Counted from the first letter of the stretch, positions 1 to 9,632 are shown. The stretch: DNA of 64,000 nucleotides from Planctomycetota bacterium (GCA_022600195.1 JAHZKX010000061.1:1-64000); one strand, 5' to 3'. Made by a program: numbers and translations. Notes: generated by a model not told the origin, from the sequence alone.

Positions 1-1
1 A

Positions 2-214
2 ATGGCTCTCGGGCTGAATTTCTGGCACGCGATTGTTGAGGCTTAAGGTTGACTCTATTCTATGCGATAGAAGCACATGGTTTGAATAGTCAATCCACTG
101 AATCATGCCGCCGCTGAAGAATTCAGGAACATCTTTGAAAGAACCCGCACAATAAGCGTATCCCGAAATCTCACTGAAAAATGCCTCTTCATGGCTATTT
201 CACCAGATAAACAT
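2..214 (-). pseudogene. Possible decayed or interrupted gene fragment running off the left edge
   Basis: On the minus strand an ATG at 214 is followed by three codons and an in-frame TGA (200-202). After that the same frame stays open for about 65 codons to the window edge, with a protein-like composition (it includes SGYAYCAGSFKDVPEFF). No ATG, GTG or TTG occurs in the open part until an ATG at 106. This could be a gene with a nonsense change, a gene starting at 106, or a chance open frame. I do not recognise the family, and the edge hides the rest. Confidence 0.2.
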
Positions 215-277
215 CGGTCTTGTGGAATTCAAATCAGCGGAGCATATATTAGCTGGAGGAATCTGCCCGTTGATGAT

Positions 278-1333
278 TTATTTCTGAGCTGCAGTTGTTT
301 TCCCAAAAGTTGAGGTATCACGAACCTGTTTTGACAGCCATTCACATGCGGGTTGTGACAAACCTTCATGCCCTCCCTGAAAAATGGTGACACGTGCCAA
401 CCGAGAGTTCCTTCTCAGATGAATATCGCGGCCATAAGATTCATCCATTACCTGATCAGATGGTTGTGGTGTTTTCAAAGCACCATCATCCCACAACTGT
501 TGCATTTCTTCTTTAGTAACAGGAGTCGTCAAATTTTGTTCTGCCAGAACATTGAAAGCCCGTATCGTGTGGGCAAAAGGAACAGATCCGGTTTTACCGT
601 CCGTCACACCGGCGTTCAAATCGAGTGGTAGTCTGGTTGCATTTCCAATCCAGTACAGGGGCGAACGATCACGATATTCTGCATCGATTTTAGAAGAGGC
701 CCCCGGTTTGTCCTGGAGTGACTTCAAAATCATTTTCGCATAATTCTGCGGTTTTCCATCTTTGAGATGGAATCGATACCAGTCTGCCAGATCACTGATT
801 CCGACCCAGGCAGATGCCGCCGAGAATCGATCCGGATGGTGTCCTGCCATGAGCATCGTCATATGACCGCCGCCTGATGACCCGGCCAGATAAATACGAG
901 ATTGATCGACTTTATAATGCTGAATCATATATTCAATCGCGTCCAGAATATCCTGTCGTGCCAATCGGGAACCGCAGGCCTGTGGATGCTGATTCACTCC
1001 CCGAAAATTGGGGTGCAAATAAATCCAACCTCGCTTTTCCGCCTGGTCCTGCCACTTGGTATTTCCCTGTTTATAGTTTCCACTCCAGGAATGCAGGAAC
1101 ACAAATAATGGTGCTGGGGTTGTTTTCGCCGCTTCAGGCACCCAGATCAGTGAAGGCTGCAGAGTTTGATCCAGAGTGCTTTTCACTTTTATGGGCACCA
1201 GAGGATGCCTCGGCGATTTCTTAGCCTGGGTTTTCTTTGGGGGGCTTGCTTTTTCAGTAGCCATCAGAGTCTCATTGCCGTTGACGCACAAAACCAGCGC
1301 AAGGACGCAAAAAATAATCATTCTCTTCCACAT
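278..1333 (-). CDS. Secreted alpha/beta-hydrolase, PHB-depolymerase/LpqC-like esterase
   Basis: A predicted secreted serine hydrolase of 351 residues that probably cleaves an ester in the periplasm or outside the cell; the substrate is unknown. The first 20-25 residues form a signal peptide. A GSSGG nucleophile elbow lies near residue 151-155. An HSWSG segment near 81 fits the oxyanion region, and Asp in AGVTDGKTG and His in QGGHEGL are candidate charge-relay residues. I chose the ATG at 1333 because GAGGAG sits just upstream; an ATG 33 bases further out (1366) has no such site. The gene lies downstream of, and in the same direction as, the small secreted protein at 1372-1887, so the two may be co-transcribed. 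A carbohydrate esterase (feruloyl or acetyl) is an equally likely role. Confidence 0.8.
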   Translation of the reverse strand: MWKRMIIFCVLALVLCVNGNETLMATEKASPPKKTQAKKSPRHPLVPIKVKSTLDQTLQPSLIWVPEAAKTTPAPLFVFLHSWSGNYKQGNTKWQDQAEKRGWIYLHPNFRGVNQHPQACGSRLARQDILDAIEYMIQHYKVDQSRIYLAGSSGGGHMTMLMAGHHPDRFSAASAWVGISDLADWYRFHLKDGKPQNYAKMILKSLQDKPGASSKIDAEYRDRSPLYWIGNATRLPLDLNAGVTDGKTGSVPFAHTIRAFNVLAEQNLTTPVTKEEMQQLWDDGALKTPQPSDQVMDESYGRDIHLRRNSRLARVTIFQGGHEGLSQPACEWLSKQVRDTSTFGKTTAAQK

Positions 1334-1371
1334 GAAAACGAGCTCCTCAGATTGATGCGATATCACAGGTG

Positions 1372-1887
1372 TTATTTCTTTTCTTCCGTTTCAGTCTTCT
1401 TTTCAGCGTATTCAATTTTGCCCCAGAGGTGCCCACCCACTTTACCATGCTGCCAGGTGCCCGCATAGCGTCCTTCAAAGAACATGACACGCGAAGTAAA
1501 GCCACTGCCCAATCCTGGAATTGCTAAATTCGTGAGTGAAATGACAGGCGTGTCTCCTGCCCAAAAAACATTCAAAGGCATGGGCACACTGATATCATGA
1601 TTTCCATACTTAATCCGAGCGGTCAGCAACCATTGATCGCCGTTCAGTTTTTTAGCAGAAGCGATCTCATACCGTTCGACACGTGGTGCTTTACCATTTT
1701 GTTTGCCATCAACTGTAAAATGCCCTACCAGCGTGGCGCCTGCCATTTGCTGTTCGAACTTCTTCTCCCGTTTTTCCTGCTGTTTGGTCTGGTCATCATT
1801 CTGCTGACTGGGATCAGCTGCCATCCCCGTAGCGGAAGCGAGTAACAATATGTAAACAACCGATAGACTATTCTTGAGAAAACTCAT
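1372..1887 (-). CDS. Small secreted protein of unknown function
   Basis: A 171-residue protein with a clear signal peptide (hydrophobic stretch at about 8-23, ending in ATGMAAD). A Gln/Lys/Glu-rich linker follows, then a compact domain of about 120 residues. That domain contains the segment GATLVGHFTVDGK, and the C-terminal tail is rich in Lys and Glu (EKKTETEEKK). No catalytic motif is visible and I do not recognise the family. It lies 38 bases upstream of the esterase in the same direction. It diverges from mazG, with the start codons about 107 bases apart if the later mazG start is right. Confidence 0.65.
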   Translation of the reverse strand: MSFLKNSLSVVYILLLASATGMAADPSQQNDDQTKQQEKREKKFEQQMAGATLVGHFTVDGKQNGKAPRVERYEIASAKKLNGDQWLLTARIKYGNHDISVPMPLNVFWAGDTPVISLTNLAIPGLGSGFTSRVMFFEGRYAGTWQHGKVGGHLWGKIEYAEKKTETEEKK

Positions 1888-1994
1888 CTTTTATGCCTCA
1901 TGATTTCCATGTGAATTTTCAGGGCGAGCTGAACTCGCTACGATACTACCATCCTACACAACAACCGCTTTCAGGTGAATCATACGGTAAAACA

Positions 1995-2933
1995 ATGACA
2001 GATCCCGACCCGCAATCCAAGGCGACTTCTTCTGACATGCCTCCCAGGCCGGAACCGGGTACGCCTCCTGATTATAACATCCTAACCCCTGCATTTGAAA
2101 AGCTTTGTGATGTAATAGCCCGTTTACGTTCACCGGAAGGTTGTCCCTGGGATCGAGAACAAACGCTGGAATCGATCAAACCTTACACACTGGAAGAGAC
2201 TTACGAACTGTTGGAAGCCATCGATTCCGGCAATGATCAGCACATAATTGAAGAACTGGGAGATTTGTTGTTACAAATCATTCTGGATGCTCAAATCGCT
2301 GCTGATGAAGGTCGCTTTGATTTAACGCATATTGTTGATCGATTGACTAAAAAGATGATCGACCGCCATCCACATGTTTTTGGAAATGTCAACGCAGAAA
2401 CGCCGGACGAAGTGCGAAAAAACTGGGACCAGATCAAGGAACAGGAAAAACAGCGACGTTCAATTTTTGATGGACTGCCTCAGGATTTACCAGCACTGGC
2501 ACGTGCTGCGCGCGTGGCAGAGAAAGCAGCGAAGGTCGGTTATGACTTTCCACATCGAGATATGTTGTTTGATAAATTACGAGAAGAGATTCAGGAACTG
2601 GCAGACGAAATTTATCCCGATGGAATCATTCCTGAGACACGCGCCACAGTTGAAGCGGAAATTATCGCTGACACGGAAGTCGTTGATGCCAAATCACGAC
2701 ATCGGGTGGAAGGAGAATTAGGCGACATCTTATTCGTGGTCGCAAATATTGCTCGTCGCTGGAAGATCAATCCGGAAGAAGCGCTGAGAAAAAGTAATCG
2801 CAAGTTTCAACAACGAGTAGAAAAGATCGAGCAGGAACTGGAACAGACCGGCCGATCCATCCAAGAAGCTTCCTTACAGGAAATGGAGAAAATCTATCAG
2901 GCAGTGAAAAAACAGGAAAAACTGAATCCTTAA
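1995..2933 (+). CDS. mazG: Nucleoside triphosphate pyrophosphohydrolase MazG
   Basis: Hydrolyses NTPs and dNTPs to the monophosphate and pyrophosphate, a house-cleaning role in the cytoplasm. The first MazG domain begins at LRSPEGCPWDREQT and carries the metal-binding pattern LEETYELLEA followed by EELGDLLLQ. A second, more divergent domain ends with ELGDILFVVANIARRW, so this is the two-domain form typical of bacterial MazG. The open frame extends upstream to 1893, but that start would lie 5 bases from the divergent gene's start and the extra 34 residues look non-conserved. I therefore prefer the ATG at 1995 (312 aa). A Met at codon 49 of the long frame is another option. Confidence 0.9.
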   Translation: MTDPDPQSKATSSDMPPRPEPGTPPDYNILTPAFEKLCDVIARLRSPEGCPWDREQTLESIKPYTLEETYELLEAIDSGNDQHIIEELGDLLLQIILDAQIAADEGRFDLTHIVDRLTKKMIDRHPHVFGNVNAETPDEVRKNWDQIKEQEKQRRSIFDGLPQDLPALARAARVAEKAAKVGYDFPHRDMLFDKLREEIQELADEIYPDGIIPETRATVEAEIIADTEVVDAKSRHRVEGELGDILFVVANIARRWKINPEEALRKSNRKFQQRVEKIEQELEQTGRSIQEASLQEMEKIYQAVKKQEKLNP

Positions 2934-2947
2934 CGAGAAACGTTTTT

Positions 2948-3904
2948 TCAAAAAGGTAATTCGACCCCCAGGCCTTCTTCAACTGCAAGCTTGTAGACCT
3001 CGACTCCCATCGCCACATCTTCCACAGCCAGTCCGACCGACTTGAATAACGTCACCTGCTCACTGGTTGCGCGACCCGTTTGACGTTCGGCGACAATTTC
3101 ACTTAAGTTATGCATCAGGCGCCAGTCTGTGATACCTTCTTCCACGGGCTGAATGAAATCTCCGGCTTCTATTTTGCACTGTTCCAGATCATCACAGACA
3201 ATGACGTCCGCCCGCTTGATGGTGGTCCGGTCGATTTCTCTTCGTGCGCGATGATTCGACCCGACGATGTTCAGATGCGTCCCCTCATCGAGGACACGCC
3301 CATCAAATAAAGGTGCCTTGCTTGTGGTGGCACAAATCACGATATCTTTTTCAGCAGCCGTCTCATCTGGTGAATGAGAGGCAGTGACCTCTACATCACA
3401 CAATTCAGTCATTTCTTCAGCAAACTGGCTGCATTTCTCATAATTGCGTGAGTAAACCGAAACGAAGTCGATATTCCGCGTCAAACAAATGGCCTGCAAC
3501 TGCGTGCGTGCCTGAAGGCCTGCGCCGAAGAGGCCGACTACTTTTGAGTCGGGACGGGCCATATATTCCGTTGCCACTCCACTGGCGGCTCCTGTTCGCA
3601 GTTGGCCGAGAAAATCCCCTTCGATCAAAGCGCGCATCTCGCCGGTTTCCTGATCATAAATGGCCACATGAAACCGTGCATTCTCTTTCGTGGTTGTATA
3701 CGCTTTCCAGCCAACATGTTCTAAATATTCATTGGCGCCCGACATCGTATGTAAAATGATGCCTGGCGCCCGAACGCGCTGACGCGGTATATTAATGGCT
3801 CTGCCTGAAGCAAGTTCCCTGAAGACTTTATGAGTGATCAGCAGGGATTTTTCCATATCCATCACGGAACGGACATCATCTTCAGTAATATACAATGCCG
3901 CCAT
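2948..3904 (-). CDS. Ornithine cyclodeaminase / mu-crystallin family NAD(P)-dependent enzyme
   Basis: A 318-residue cytoplasmic enzyme of the OCD/mu-crystallin family. Members catalyse ornithine cyclisation, alanine dehydrogenation or reduction of cyclic imines. Visible features are the substrate-side segments RQRVRAP and GWKAYTTT (conserved Arg and Lys), the dinucleotide-binding loop VGLFGAGLQARTQL near residue 125, and a GSNHRARREID segment whose final Asp matches the catalytic acid position of the family. The length is normal. The 3' end converges on mazG with a 14-base gap. Sequence alone does not separate ornithine cyclodeaminase from alanine dehydrogenase or a pyrroline reductase, so no symbol is given. 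Confidence 0.85.
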   Translation of the reverse strand: MAALYITEDDVRSVMDMEKSLLITHKVFRELASGRAINIPRQRVRAPGIILHTMSGANEYLEHVGWKAYTTTKENARFHVAIYDQETGEMRALIEGDFLGQLRTGAASGVATEYMARPDSKVVGLFGAGLQARTQLQAICLTRNIDFVSVYSRNYEKCSQFAEEMTELCDVEVTASHSPDETAAEKDIVICATTSKAPLFDGRVLDEGTHLNIVGSNHRARREIDRTTIKRADVIVCDDLEQCKIEAGDFIQPVEEGITDWRLMHNLSEIVAERQTGRATSEQVTLFKSVGLAVEDVAMGVEVYKLAVEEGLGVELPF

Positions 3905-4012
3905 GAACGGTCACCTTTTTCATCGTGGAATCAGAAATGATGATAAATATACAGAAGCTGCCAAGTCGCCTCTCACTCAATAAACATTTTCGCATTTTAT
4001 TACACGCTAACG

Positions 4013-4963
4013 TCAAACTCTCTGATATACAATACCAGTATCAACCTGACGATAACCGACCGCTTCGGCAACGTGCCATGCCACAACATTCGACTCTTCG
4101 ATATGCAGTTCCAGTTTGGTAATCAGTTCATCCTGCAAACGACGGGCGATCTCCAGCAACAACGATTGACCGTAGCCTTTGCCTCGATCTTCTTCATTCA
4201 CAAAGACATCTGTCAGCCCGATCACCCGTTCTTCCCACTTGGGAATATACAAATCCAATCCAACCACAGTCGCAGAGGCAACCGCTGCTTCTCCTGACTT
4301 GGGAACGAGTTCGAAATGGAGGGTCTCCAGTCTCCCGAAACGAGTCAACCACCACCAGTTGGGTGCCTGAAAATCATCGAAAATCGTTAATTGCATTTTG
4401 CGTCGAAGATTGACCAGATGAAATTTAATCGGAGACTTTTGCCCGAGCAGGTCACGTTGATAAATACGTGTCGACCCCGCGGGTTGATAATCAATCGATT
4501 CAAAAAATGGCGCTGCGAATTCATCAGATACCAGAAAGCCGGAAGGACGCGTCCCCCCATAGAGGCCGGATAAATACGGGGAAAGCAGACCAGAGGGTCC
4601 TGCAGTGATTTGCGTGGCACCTTTGGAATTAAGATACTCTTCTCCCCGGAGGACCAGTTCACGGCCAATGCCCTGACGCCGAACATTCGGATGAACGATC
4701 ACGGCGCAGATCACTCCTTGAGAATAATCCAACGCTGATCCCTCTGAGTTGGGTCCGAATCCTGCGAGCAGAAAACCGACGACTTCATTGTTTTCAACCG
4801 CCACAATCAACCCATTCGGATCAAAATAGGGCTGAGAGAAAATCAGCACTTCAAAGGCATCAATACTGAGACATTCTGCGGCTCCTCTTCCCAGTCCGGC
4901 AGCGTGCCATAATTTCAGCAACTGCGGTGGGTCAGTATTATGAAACGCACGAAACTCAGTCAC
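4013..4963 (-). CDS. GNAT acetyltransferase with two tandem GNAT domains
   Basis: A 316-residue protein with two acetyl-CoA-binding GNAT units. The first has the motif A loop RRQGIGREL near residue 95. The second, in the C-terminal third, has RGKGYGQSLL. Such tandem proteins resemble mycothiol synthase and several uncharacterised N-acetyltransferases, in which usually only one domain is active. The acceptor cannot be read from the sequence. The gene is downstream of the transketolase pair but separated from it by a hairpin at 5025-5056, so it probably has its own promoter. Confidence 0.8.
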   Translation of the reverse strand: MTEFRAFHNTDPPQLLKLWHAAGLGRGAAECLSIDAFEVLIFSQPYFDPNGLIVAVENNEVVGFLLAGFGPNSEGSALDYSQGVICAVIVHPNVRRQGIGRELVLRGEEYLNSKGATQITAGPSGLLSPYLSGLYGGTRPSGFLVSDEFAAPFFESIDYQPAGSTRIYQRDLLGQKSPIKFHLVNLRRKMQLTIFDDFQAPNWWWLTRFGRLETLHFELVPKSGEAAVASATVVGLDLYIPKWEERVIGLTDVFVNEEDRGKGYGQSLLLEIARRLQDELITKLELHIEESNVVAWHVAEAVGYRQVDTGIVYQRV

Positions 4964-5024
4964 AAAGTTCTCTCATAAACTGTGAACAGGACCTGGAACC
5001 CGTTTTAACCGAAACAGGAATAAG

Positions 5025-5061
5025 CAAAGCCCCCTTGTATTCCCAAGAGGGCTTTGTTTTT
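5025..5061 (-). terminator. Hairpin terminator between the transketolase and GNAT genes
   Basis: Arms at 5025-5037 and 5044-5056 pair over 13 bases with one mismatch around a 6-base loop. The hairpin lies 8 bases past the stop codon of the transketolase C-terminal subunit. The best T-run (5057-5061) is on the plus strand, and the minus-strand tail is only weakly T-rich. It may work in both directions or rely partly on Rho. Confidence 0.5.
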
Positions 5062-5063
5062 CG

Positions 5064-6017
5064 TTATTTTACTTTTTTGACTGCATCAATGATAGCAGCT
5101 GCCGTCAAACCATATTTGTCCAGCAGTCCTTGAGGATCGCCACTTTCTGCAAAACAGTCACCAACATTGACATAGGCCATCGGTACTGGATTCGATTGTG
5201 AAACCACCATGGAAACAGCAGACCCTAATCCACCATGTGCCAAATGCTCTTCTGCAACAACAATGGCTCCCGTCTCACGTGCCGCTTTCTGAATCGCATC
5301 GACGTCTATGGGTTTCACAGTATGCATATCGATTACACGTGCACTAATTCCGTCTTCAGCCAGTTTGGTTGCTGCATCAACGGCACCGGCTACCATGAGA
5401 CCATTGGCAATAATGGTTACATCGTCACCTTCACGCACTGTGTTGGCTTTCCCGATTTCAAAAGTGTCGCCTTCGGTATAAATCTCAGCGACATTTGGTC
5501 GTCCAAGTCTCAGATAAACGGGACCCTCATATTCCATCATTGCGGCCGTCGCTGCTTTGGTTGAAACGGCATCAGCGGTTACGATGACTACCATACCGGG
5601 CAGACTACAGGCCAGTGACACGTCTTCGATTCCCATCTGCGAAGGACCATCTTCGCCAATCGAAATACCTGCGTGTGTTCCAACCAGTTTTACATTCATA
5701 TTCGGAAAGGCGATCGACATTCTGATCTGGTCATAGGCATTACACAGCAAAAAGGCTGAGAAACTGGCAACAACCGGAATTTTTCCGGTAGAAGCCAAAC
5801 CACCTGCGACACTGACCATATTGCTTTCTGCAATCCCCATATTGAAAGCACGTTCCGGAAACGCATTTGCAAAAACTTCGGTGCGAGTCGAATTTCCGAC
5901 ATCACCATCGACGGTTACAATTTCCGGATATTGTGTTCCCAGATCTTTCAATGCATCACCGAATGCATCCCGGGTGGCTTGTCCGATTTTCAGTCCACTC
6001 ATTTCGCCTAAATACAT
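5064..6017 (-). CDS. Transketolase, C-terminal (pyrimidine-binding) subunit
   Basis: The second half of a split thiamine-diphosphate transketolase (317 aa), which transfers two-carbon ketol units in the pentose phosphate pathway. It contains the pyrimidine-binding domain, with GNSTRTEVF, the FNMGIAESNMVSVAGGLA cofactor-contact segment (the Glu activates thiamine diphosphate) and the THAGISIGEDGPSQ loop. The C-terminal transketolase domain includes the EEHLAHGGLGSAVS segment. The partner N-terminal subunit is encoded 117 bases upstream on the same strand, so the two should form one operon and one heteromeric enzyme. The family also includes dihydroxyacetone synthase and DXS-like proteins, but the split layout is normal for transketolase. 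Confidence 0.9.
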   Translation of the reverse strand: MYLGEMSGLKIGQATRDAFGDALKDLGTQYPEIVTVDGDVGNSTRTEVFANAFPERAFNMGIAESNMVSVAGGLASTGKIPVVASFSAFLLCNAYDQIRMSIAFPNMNVKLVGTHAGISIGEDGPSQMGIEDVSLACSLPGMVVIVTADAVSTKAATAAMMEYEGPVYLRLGRPNVAEIYTEGDTFEIGKANTVREGDDVTIIANGLMVAGAVDAATKLAEDGISARVIDMHTVKPIDVDAIQKAARETGAIVVAEEHLAHGGLGSAVSMVVSQSNPVPMAYVNVGDCFAESGDPQGLLDKYGLTAAAIIDAVKKVK

Positions 6018-6134
6018 AATAATCTATCTCTTTTGTCTGTGTGTTGACTTTCGTTGTTGATTTGATTCGCGCTGCCACCAGGCATACTCTGCTGGGATCT
6101 GAAACCCTTCACAGAAAACTTGAGAGCACAGTTA

Positions 6135-6977
6135 CTAACCGAGTAATGCGAGTGCTTTTTCTGCCAATTCGGGAGAAAGTGGTTTACCGTGGTAGTTACT
6201 GTCTCCCGTTTCTTCCAGCACGGGAAGAATACCATACCCTTTTTTCGTTTTTGCAATAATTGCCTTGGGACGATCCGTGATTTTGGAAGCCGTCTCTAAT
6301 GCATTAACAACTGATTCCTGGCAGTTTCCTTCGATCGTCTGTGTGTGCCATCCAAAGGATGAAATTTTTTCTTCGAAGGAGCCAAAATCGAGAACATCTT
6401 TCGTTGCACCGGTTTGCTGGTATCCATTCTGGTCGATGATGGCAGTCAAGTTGCCCAGCTTGTACTTTTCAGCACCTGCCAAAGCTTCCCAGACCTGACC
6501 TTCTCCCATCTCACCATCACCAATCACAACAAATACGTTGGAGCCATTCTGATTCAAACGTGCTCCCAGAGCCTGCCCGATTCCCAGTGATAACCCCTGT
6601 CCCAGTGAACCTGTCGAAGCTTCAATTCCGGGAAGACGTTTCATATTAGGGTGGCCTTCAAAAGGGCTCCCCAGTTTTCGAAGTGTCATGATATCATCAA
6701 CAGAAAAGTATCCTGCTTCCGCCATGGCTGCATAGAGTACAGGTACAGCATGCCCTTTACTCAAAATGAAACGATCGCGGCCTTCCCAGGTCGGATTCTG
6801 CGGATCGTACTTCATGAAACCGCCAAACCAGAGTGCATTGACCACTTCGACAGCAGACAAGCTGCTGCTGGGGTGTCCACTGCCTGCTTCAGTAGTCATG
6901 CGGATTATTTGTCGGCGAAGGACTTTGCCTTTTTCCTTCAACTCTTCCAATGATAAGGCATTTGCTTGAGCTGCCAC
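6135..6977 (-). CDS. Transketolase, N-terminal (diphosphate-binding) subunit
   Basis: The first half of the split transketolase (280 aa). It carries the thiamine-diphosphate motif that starts at GDGEMGEGQVWEA and ends at DQNGYQQTG, together with the GHPSSSLSAVE and SKGHAVPVLYA segments of the family. I place the start at a GTG (6975-6977) because GAAGGA lies six bases upstream of it. An upstream ATG at 7004 would add nine residues that overlap this ribosome-binding site. It is the first gene of the pair with 5064-6017, and a 449-base spacer upstream should hold the promoter. Confidence 0.9.
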   Translation of the reverse strand: MAAQANALSLEELKEKGKVLRRQIIRMTTEAGSGHPSSSLSAVEVVNALWFGGFMKYDPQNPTWEGRDRFILSKGHAVPVLYAAMAEAGYFSVDDIMTLRKLGSPFEGHPNMKRLPGIEASTGSLGQGLSLGIGQALGARLNQNGSNVFVVIGDGEMGEGQVWEALAGAEKYKLGNLTAIIDQNGYQQTGATKDVLDFGSFEEKISSFGWHTQTIEGNCQESVVNALETASKITDRPKAIIAKTKKGYGILPVLEETGDSNYHGKPLSPELAEKALALLG

Positions 6978-7426
6978 TATGTTTCCTTCAATTCTTATAA
7001 ACAAACAAATAAATCGCCACGCTCTAAACTATCTTCAATCTGTTATTTAAGGCACGTTGACTTCACGCGATTAAAAGAAGTGTGCTACCAGTTCCGGTAA
7101 ACAGTGAGTAGAGCATTGACAACATTCAGGCGCAACTTGAGCGCGTCAATTCATAACGGTATGCTAACGAGCAAAGCTTCCAGCGACAAGCATTCAGGCA
7201 TGAGAAACCATTTTGTCTAATTGGAAAATCAGCTACTTACCCTCTATTTTTCTTAAATTCACGATTCAACCTATAAAATTTAATACGTTATTGCTCATTT
7301 CACGTTTCTGTTAAAATACACAACTGTTTACGCGAATAGTCTTTAAAGCGGATTGTTGATCAGGAATAATAGAAAGCTGCGTTTCAATAAGTACCTAATC
7401 CATTCAGAATTTACCGAGGCTCCCGC
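6978..7426. other. Divergent intergenic spacer
   Basis: About 450 bases without a supported gene, lying between the starts of two divergent transcription units (transketolase on minus, zinc protein on plus). It is AT-rich, especially at 7215-7320, as expected for promoters. A TTGACA occurs on the plus strand near 7115, but I see no well-spaced -10 partner. No hairpin terminator or RNA gene was recognised. Confidence 0.4.
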
Positions 7427-7852
7427 ATGACCGATGAAAGCCCATTTACAGATCAGGAATTACTCGCCTATCTGGATGAGTCACTTTCCATTGAGCTGAT
7501 GTCTTTGGTTGAAGAGGCACTCAGGAGTACAGATTCGCTACGCGTCCGCCTGGCTCAGTTATCTAGCCAGCGTGATCAGGGAGCCCATTCGGTAGGTGAA
7601 ATCTGGAGAAGAAATCACCTGAGTTGTCTTTCACGCAGTCAACTGGGTGGTTATTTACTGGAAACCCTTCCACCTGATTTTCAAAGCTATGTCGAATTTC
7701 ATTTAAATCAGACAGGTTGTCGGTACTGTGCCGCCAATCTGGAGGACCTCAAAGCGGGCTTGTCCACCGCTTCCAAAGAGGCAGAGCGCAGAAGACAAAA
7801 ATACTTCCAGTCTTCAGCCGGTTATCTTTCAGCAAAAAATGCAGATCAGTAA
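7427..7852 (+). CDS. Small soluble zinc-finger (anti-sigma ZAS-like) protein with an internal repeat
   Basis: A 141-residue protein with no membrane segment. Residues about 63-107 match the zf-HC2/ZAS pattern of anti-sigma factors: a Cys-preceded SRSQLGGYLLETLPP helix, then an acidic stretch and the ligand group EFHLNQTGCRYCAANL. The spacing is His-x5-Cys-x2-Cys where His-x3-Cys-x2-Cys is usual. The N-terminal half (TDQELLAYLDESLSIE, then VEEALRSTD) looks like a second copy of the same unit that has lost its Cys and His. No sigma factor is adjacent. CCGAGG lies about six bases before the ATG. Role unknown; a regulator is inferred. Confidence 0.65.
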   Translation: MTDESPFTDQELLAYLDESLSIELMSLVEEALRSTDSLRVRLAQLSSQRDQGAHSVGEIWRRNHLSCLSRSQLGGYLLETLPPDFQSYVEFHLNQTGCRYCAANLEDLKAGLSTASKEAERRRQKYFQSSAGYLSAKNADQ

Positions 7853-7867
7853 TGGCACCACTGCTTT

Positions 7868-9463
7868 TCAGTCGAGTGGCCCAGATTCAAAATCGGATTC
7901 ACTGACCCAGCCCGCTCTGATTTTTTCGCCTTGCATATACCGCTGGTAAAAATTACGCGTGCGCGCATCTGAATATTGATAACTTTCAAACACAGCACCA
8001 TTCCCCAAAACGCGTGGGTCTTTTTGAGCGGTCAACTCAGCATGCATCTGCTGCTTCAGGGAATTCTTGATTGCCTGAAATTCTGGTAGCGCGGCCAGAT
8101 TCTTCATACATTCCGGGTCATCCTGAATCGAATATAACTCTTCCGCCTTTCGTTTGCCAAAGGCCCCTGCCCAGAAATGTTCCTGTTTCCCCACTCTGCG
8201 GAATTGCAAAATGGCTGTCTTTGTCGGGCTGCCATCGCAATTCAGATATCCCGTTTCCGGATTACCAGCGGGCCAGCGTCCTGGTTCATCATTCTTCAGA
8301 TACAACATCCCGCCCTTCACAATTCCGCGAATCGGATACCCCTGATCTGACGGCCTGCCGATATCGTGACGCTCTTTTCCTATGAGCACATGATCGCGTT
8401 GGGGATTGACGATACCGGATTTCGCAGAGTGAAAAATATCGGTCAGACTTCGGCCCGTGGCAGGTTGCATGCCCGTCTCTTCCCACTTCATTCCCGCGGC
8501 CTCAACAAAAGTCGGAGCAAAGTCAATAAAGCTGACATAATCATCAATCACCCGATTTGCCTTTTTAATGCCCTGCTTCCACATCACCGCCAGAGGCAGG
8601 TGATTGGAGCGTTCGTACTCCTGCCCTTTCACACGGGGAAACGGCATACCATTATCGGCGGTGACCACAATGATCGTATTCTCCAGTTCATTGCGCTGCT
8701 CCAGAAAATTCAGCATTCTAACCAGATGCTGATCAAAGTGTTCAATTTCAAAAGCATAGTCGAGCATGTCATTTCGAATGACTTCATTATCGGGCCAGTA
8801 TGCGGGAACCCGGTCGATGTCTGTGATTTTTTTACCCGCCTTTTTGACCCCCGAACCATATTCATAACGACGATGCGGTTCCAATCCGCCATACCAGAAA
8901 CACCATGGTTTCCCTTGAGGAGAGGCCTTTAAAAACTGCTCGAAGTTGGCTGCATAATCAATGGGTGAAATACCATTTGCCGGTGGCTTCGCGCGAACCT
9001 GATTAAACGCGGGGCCTGCCAGATTGCGACGTTTTCCAGCGGCATCCACGGCGACTCCTGGAGCCCAGCCTTTCGCTGTCTTACCGATGGCATAGCCTGA
9101 GTCCGCCAGTGCTTCGACGTAGGTTTTGAATTCCGGTGGAAAAAAGGCCATATGATTCCCGGCCTCTTTCAATTGCCAGGAATTTCGGCCCGTCAGGATG
9201 CAGGCACGCGATGGTGCACACTTGGCATTGGGAGTATAGGCATTCGTAAACAATAATCCTTCCCGTGCCACACGGTCGAAGCCGGGTGTCTTCACCCACG
9301 AACAGCCATACGCGCCCATATGGGGGAACGAAGCATCATCGGCAATACAAAATAGAATGTTCGGTCGATTCGGTTGTGGTTTGGCTGACGCAGCGGATGT
9401 GATGCCGACTGTCACAAACAGGAAAAGCACCGAACACAAAAACCGACGTTCAAACTTGTTCAT
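7868..9463 (-). CDS. Secreted type I sulfatase (arylsulfatase/heparan-N-sulfatase-like)
   Basis: A 531-residue sulfatase that would remove sulfate from sulfated polysaccharides or similar esters. It has a signal peptide (hydrophobic stretch after KFERRF, ending near SAASA). The first metal-binding acids are in [13 protein letters not shown]. The CAPSR signature is present; its Cys is converted to formylglycine by a maturase that is not in this window. A second metal group, [10 protein letters not shown], follows in the middle. I chose the ATG at 9463 with a GGGG-type ribosome site; the upstream alternative is a TTG at 9487. Sulfatases are very abundant in marine planctomycetes. The 3' end converges on the zinc-protein gene with a 15-base gap. 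Confidence 0.9.
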   Translation of the reverse strand: MNKFERRFLCSVLFLFVTVGITSAASAKPQPNRPNILFCIADDASFPHMGAYGCSWVKTPGFDRVAREGLLFTNAYTPNAKCAPSRACILTGRNSWQLKEAGNHMAFFPPEFKTYVEALADSGYAIGKTAKGWAPGVAVDAAGKRRNLAGPAFNQVRAKPPANGISPIDYAANFEQFLKASPQGKPWCFWYGGLEPHRRYEYGSGVKKAGKKITDIDRVPAYWPDNEVIRNDMLDYAFEIEHFDQHLVRMLNFLEQRNELENTIIVVTADNGMPFPRVKGQEYERSNHLPLAVMWKQGIKKANRVIDDYVSFIDFAPTFVEAAGMKWEETGMQPATGRSLTDIFHSAKSGIVNPQRDHVLIGKERHDIGRPSDQGYPIRGIVKGGMLYLKNDEPGRWPAGNPETGYLNCDGSPTKTAILQFRRVGKQEHFWAGAFGKRKAEELYSIQDDPECMKNLAALPEFQAIKNSLKQQMHAELTAQKDPRVLGNGAVFESYQYSDARTRNFYQRYMQGEKIRAGWVSESDFESGPLD

Positions 9464-9632
9464 TGCAGTATGTCCCCGGAAAAACAATCACAGGCAAACG
9501 GATTATCAACCCGTCAATTAAGTCAGAGTCTCTTATCTTATGAAACGCATGGCTCAGCCACAAGAAGTTTTGGCCGAACACGTATCAGATAAGTCTGAGA
9601 AAAAGTGAGCCTGAATCAACGCCTGTACTCGA

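Noticed and set aside
7005-7426. TTGACA near 7115 as a promoter
   Set aside because: I found no acceptable -10 at 16-18 bases, so it is only mentioned in the spacer entry.
8366-8932. 188-codon plus-strand frame
   Set aside because: It lies antisense within the sulfatase, whose frame has the full signature motifs.
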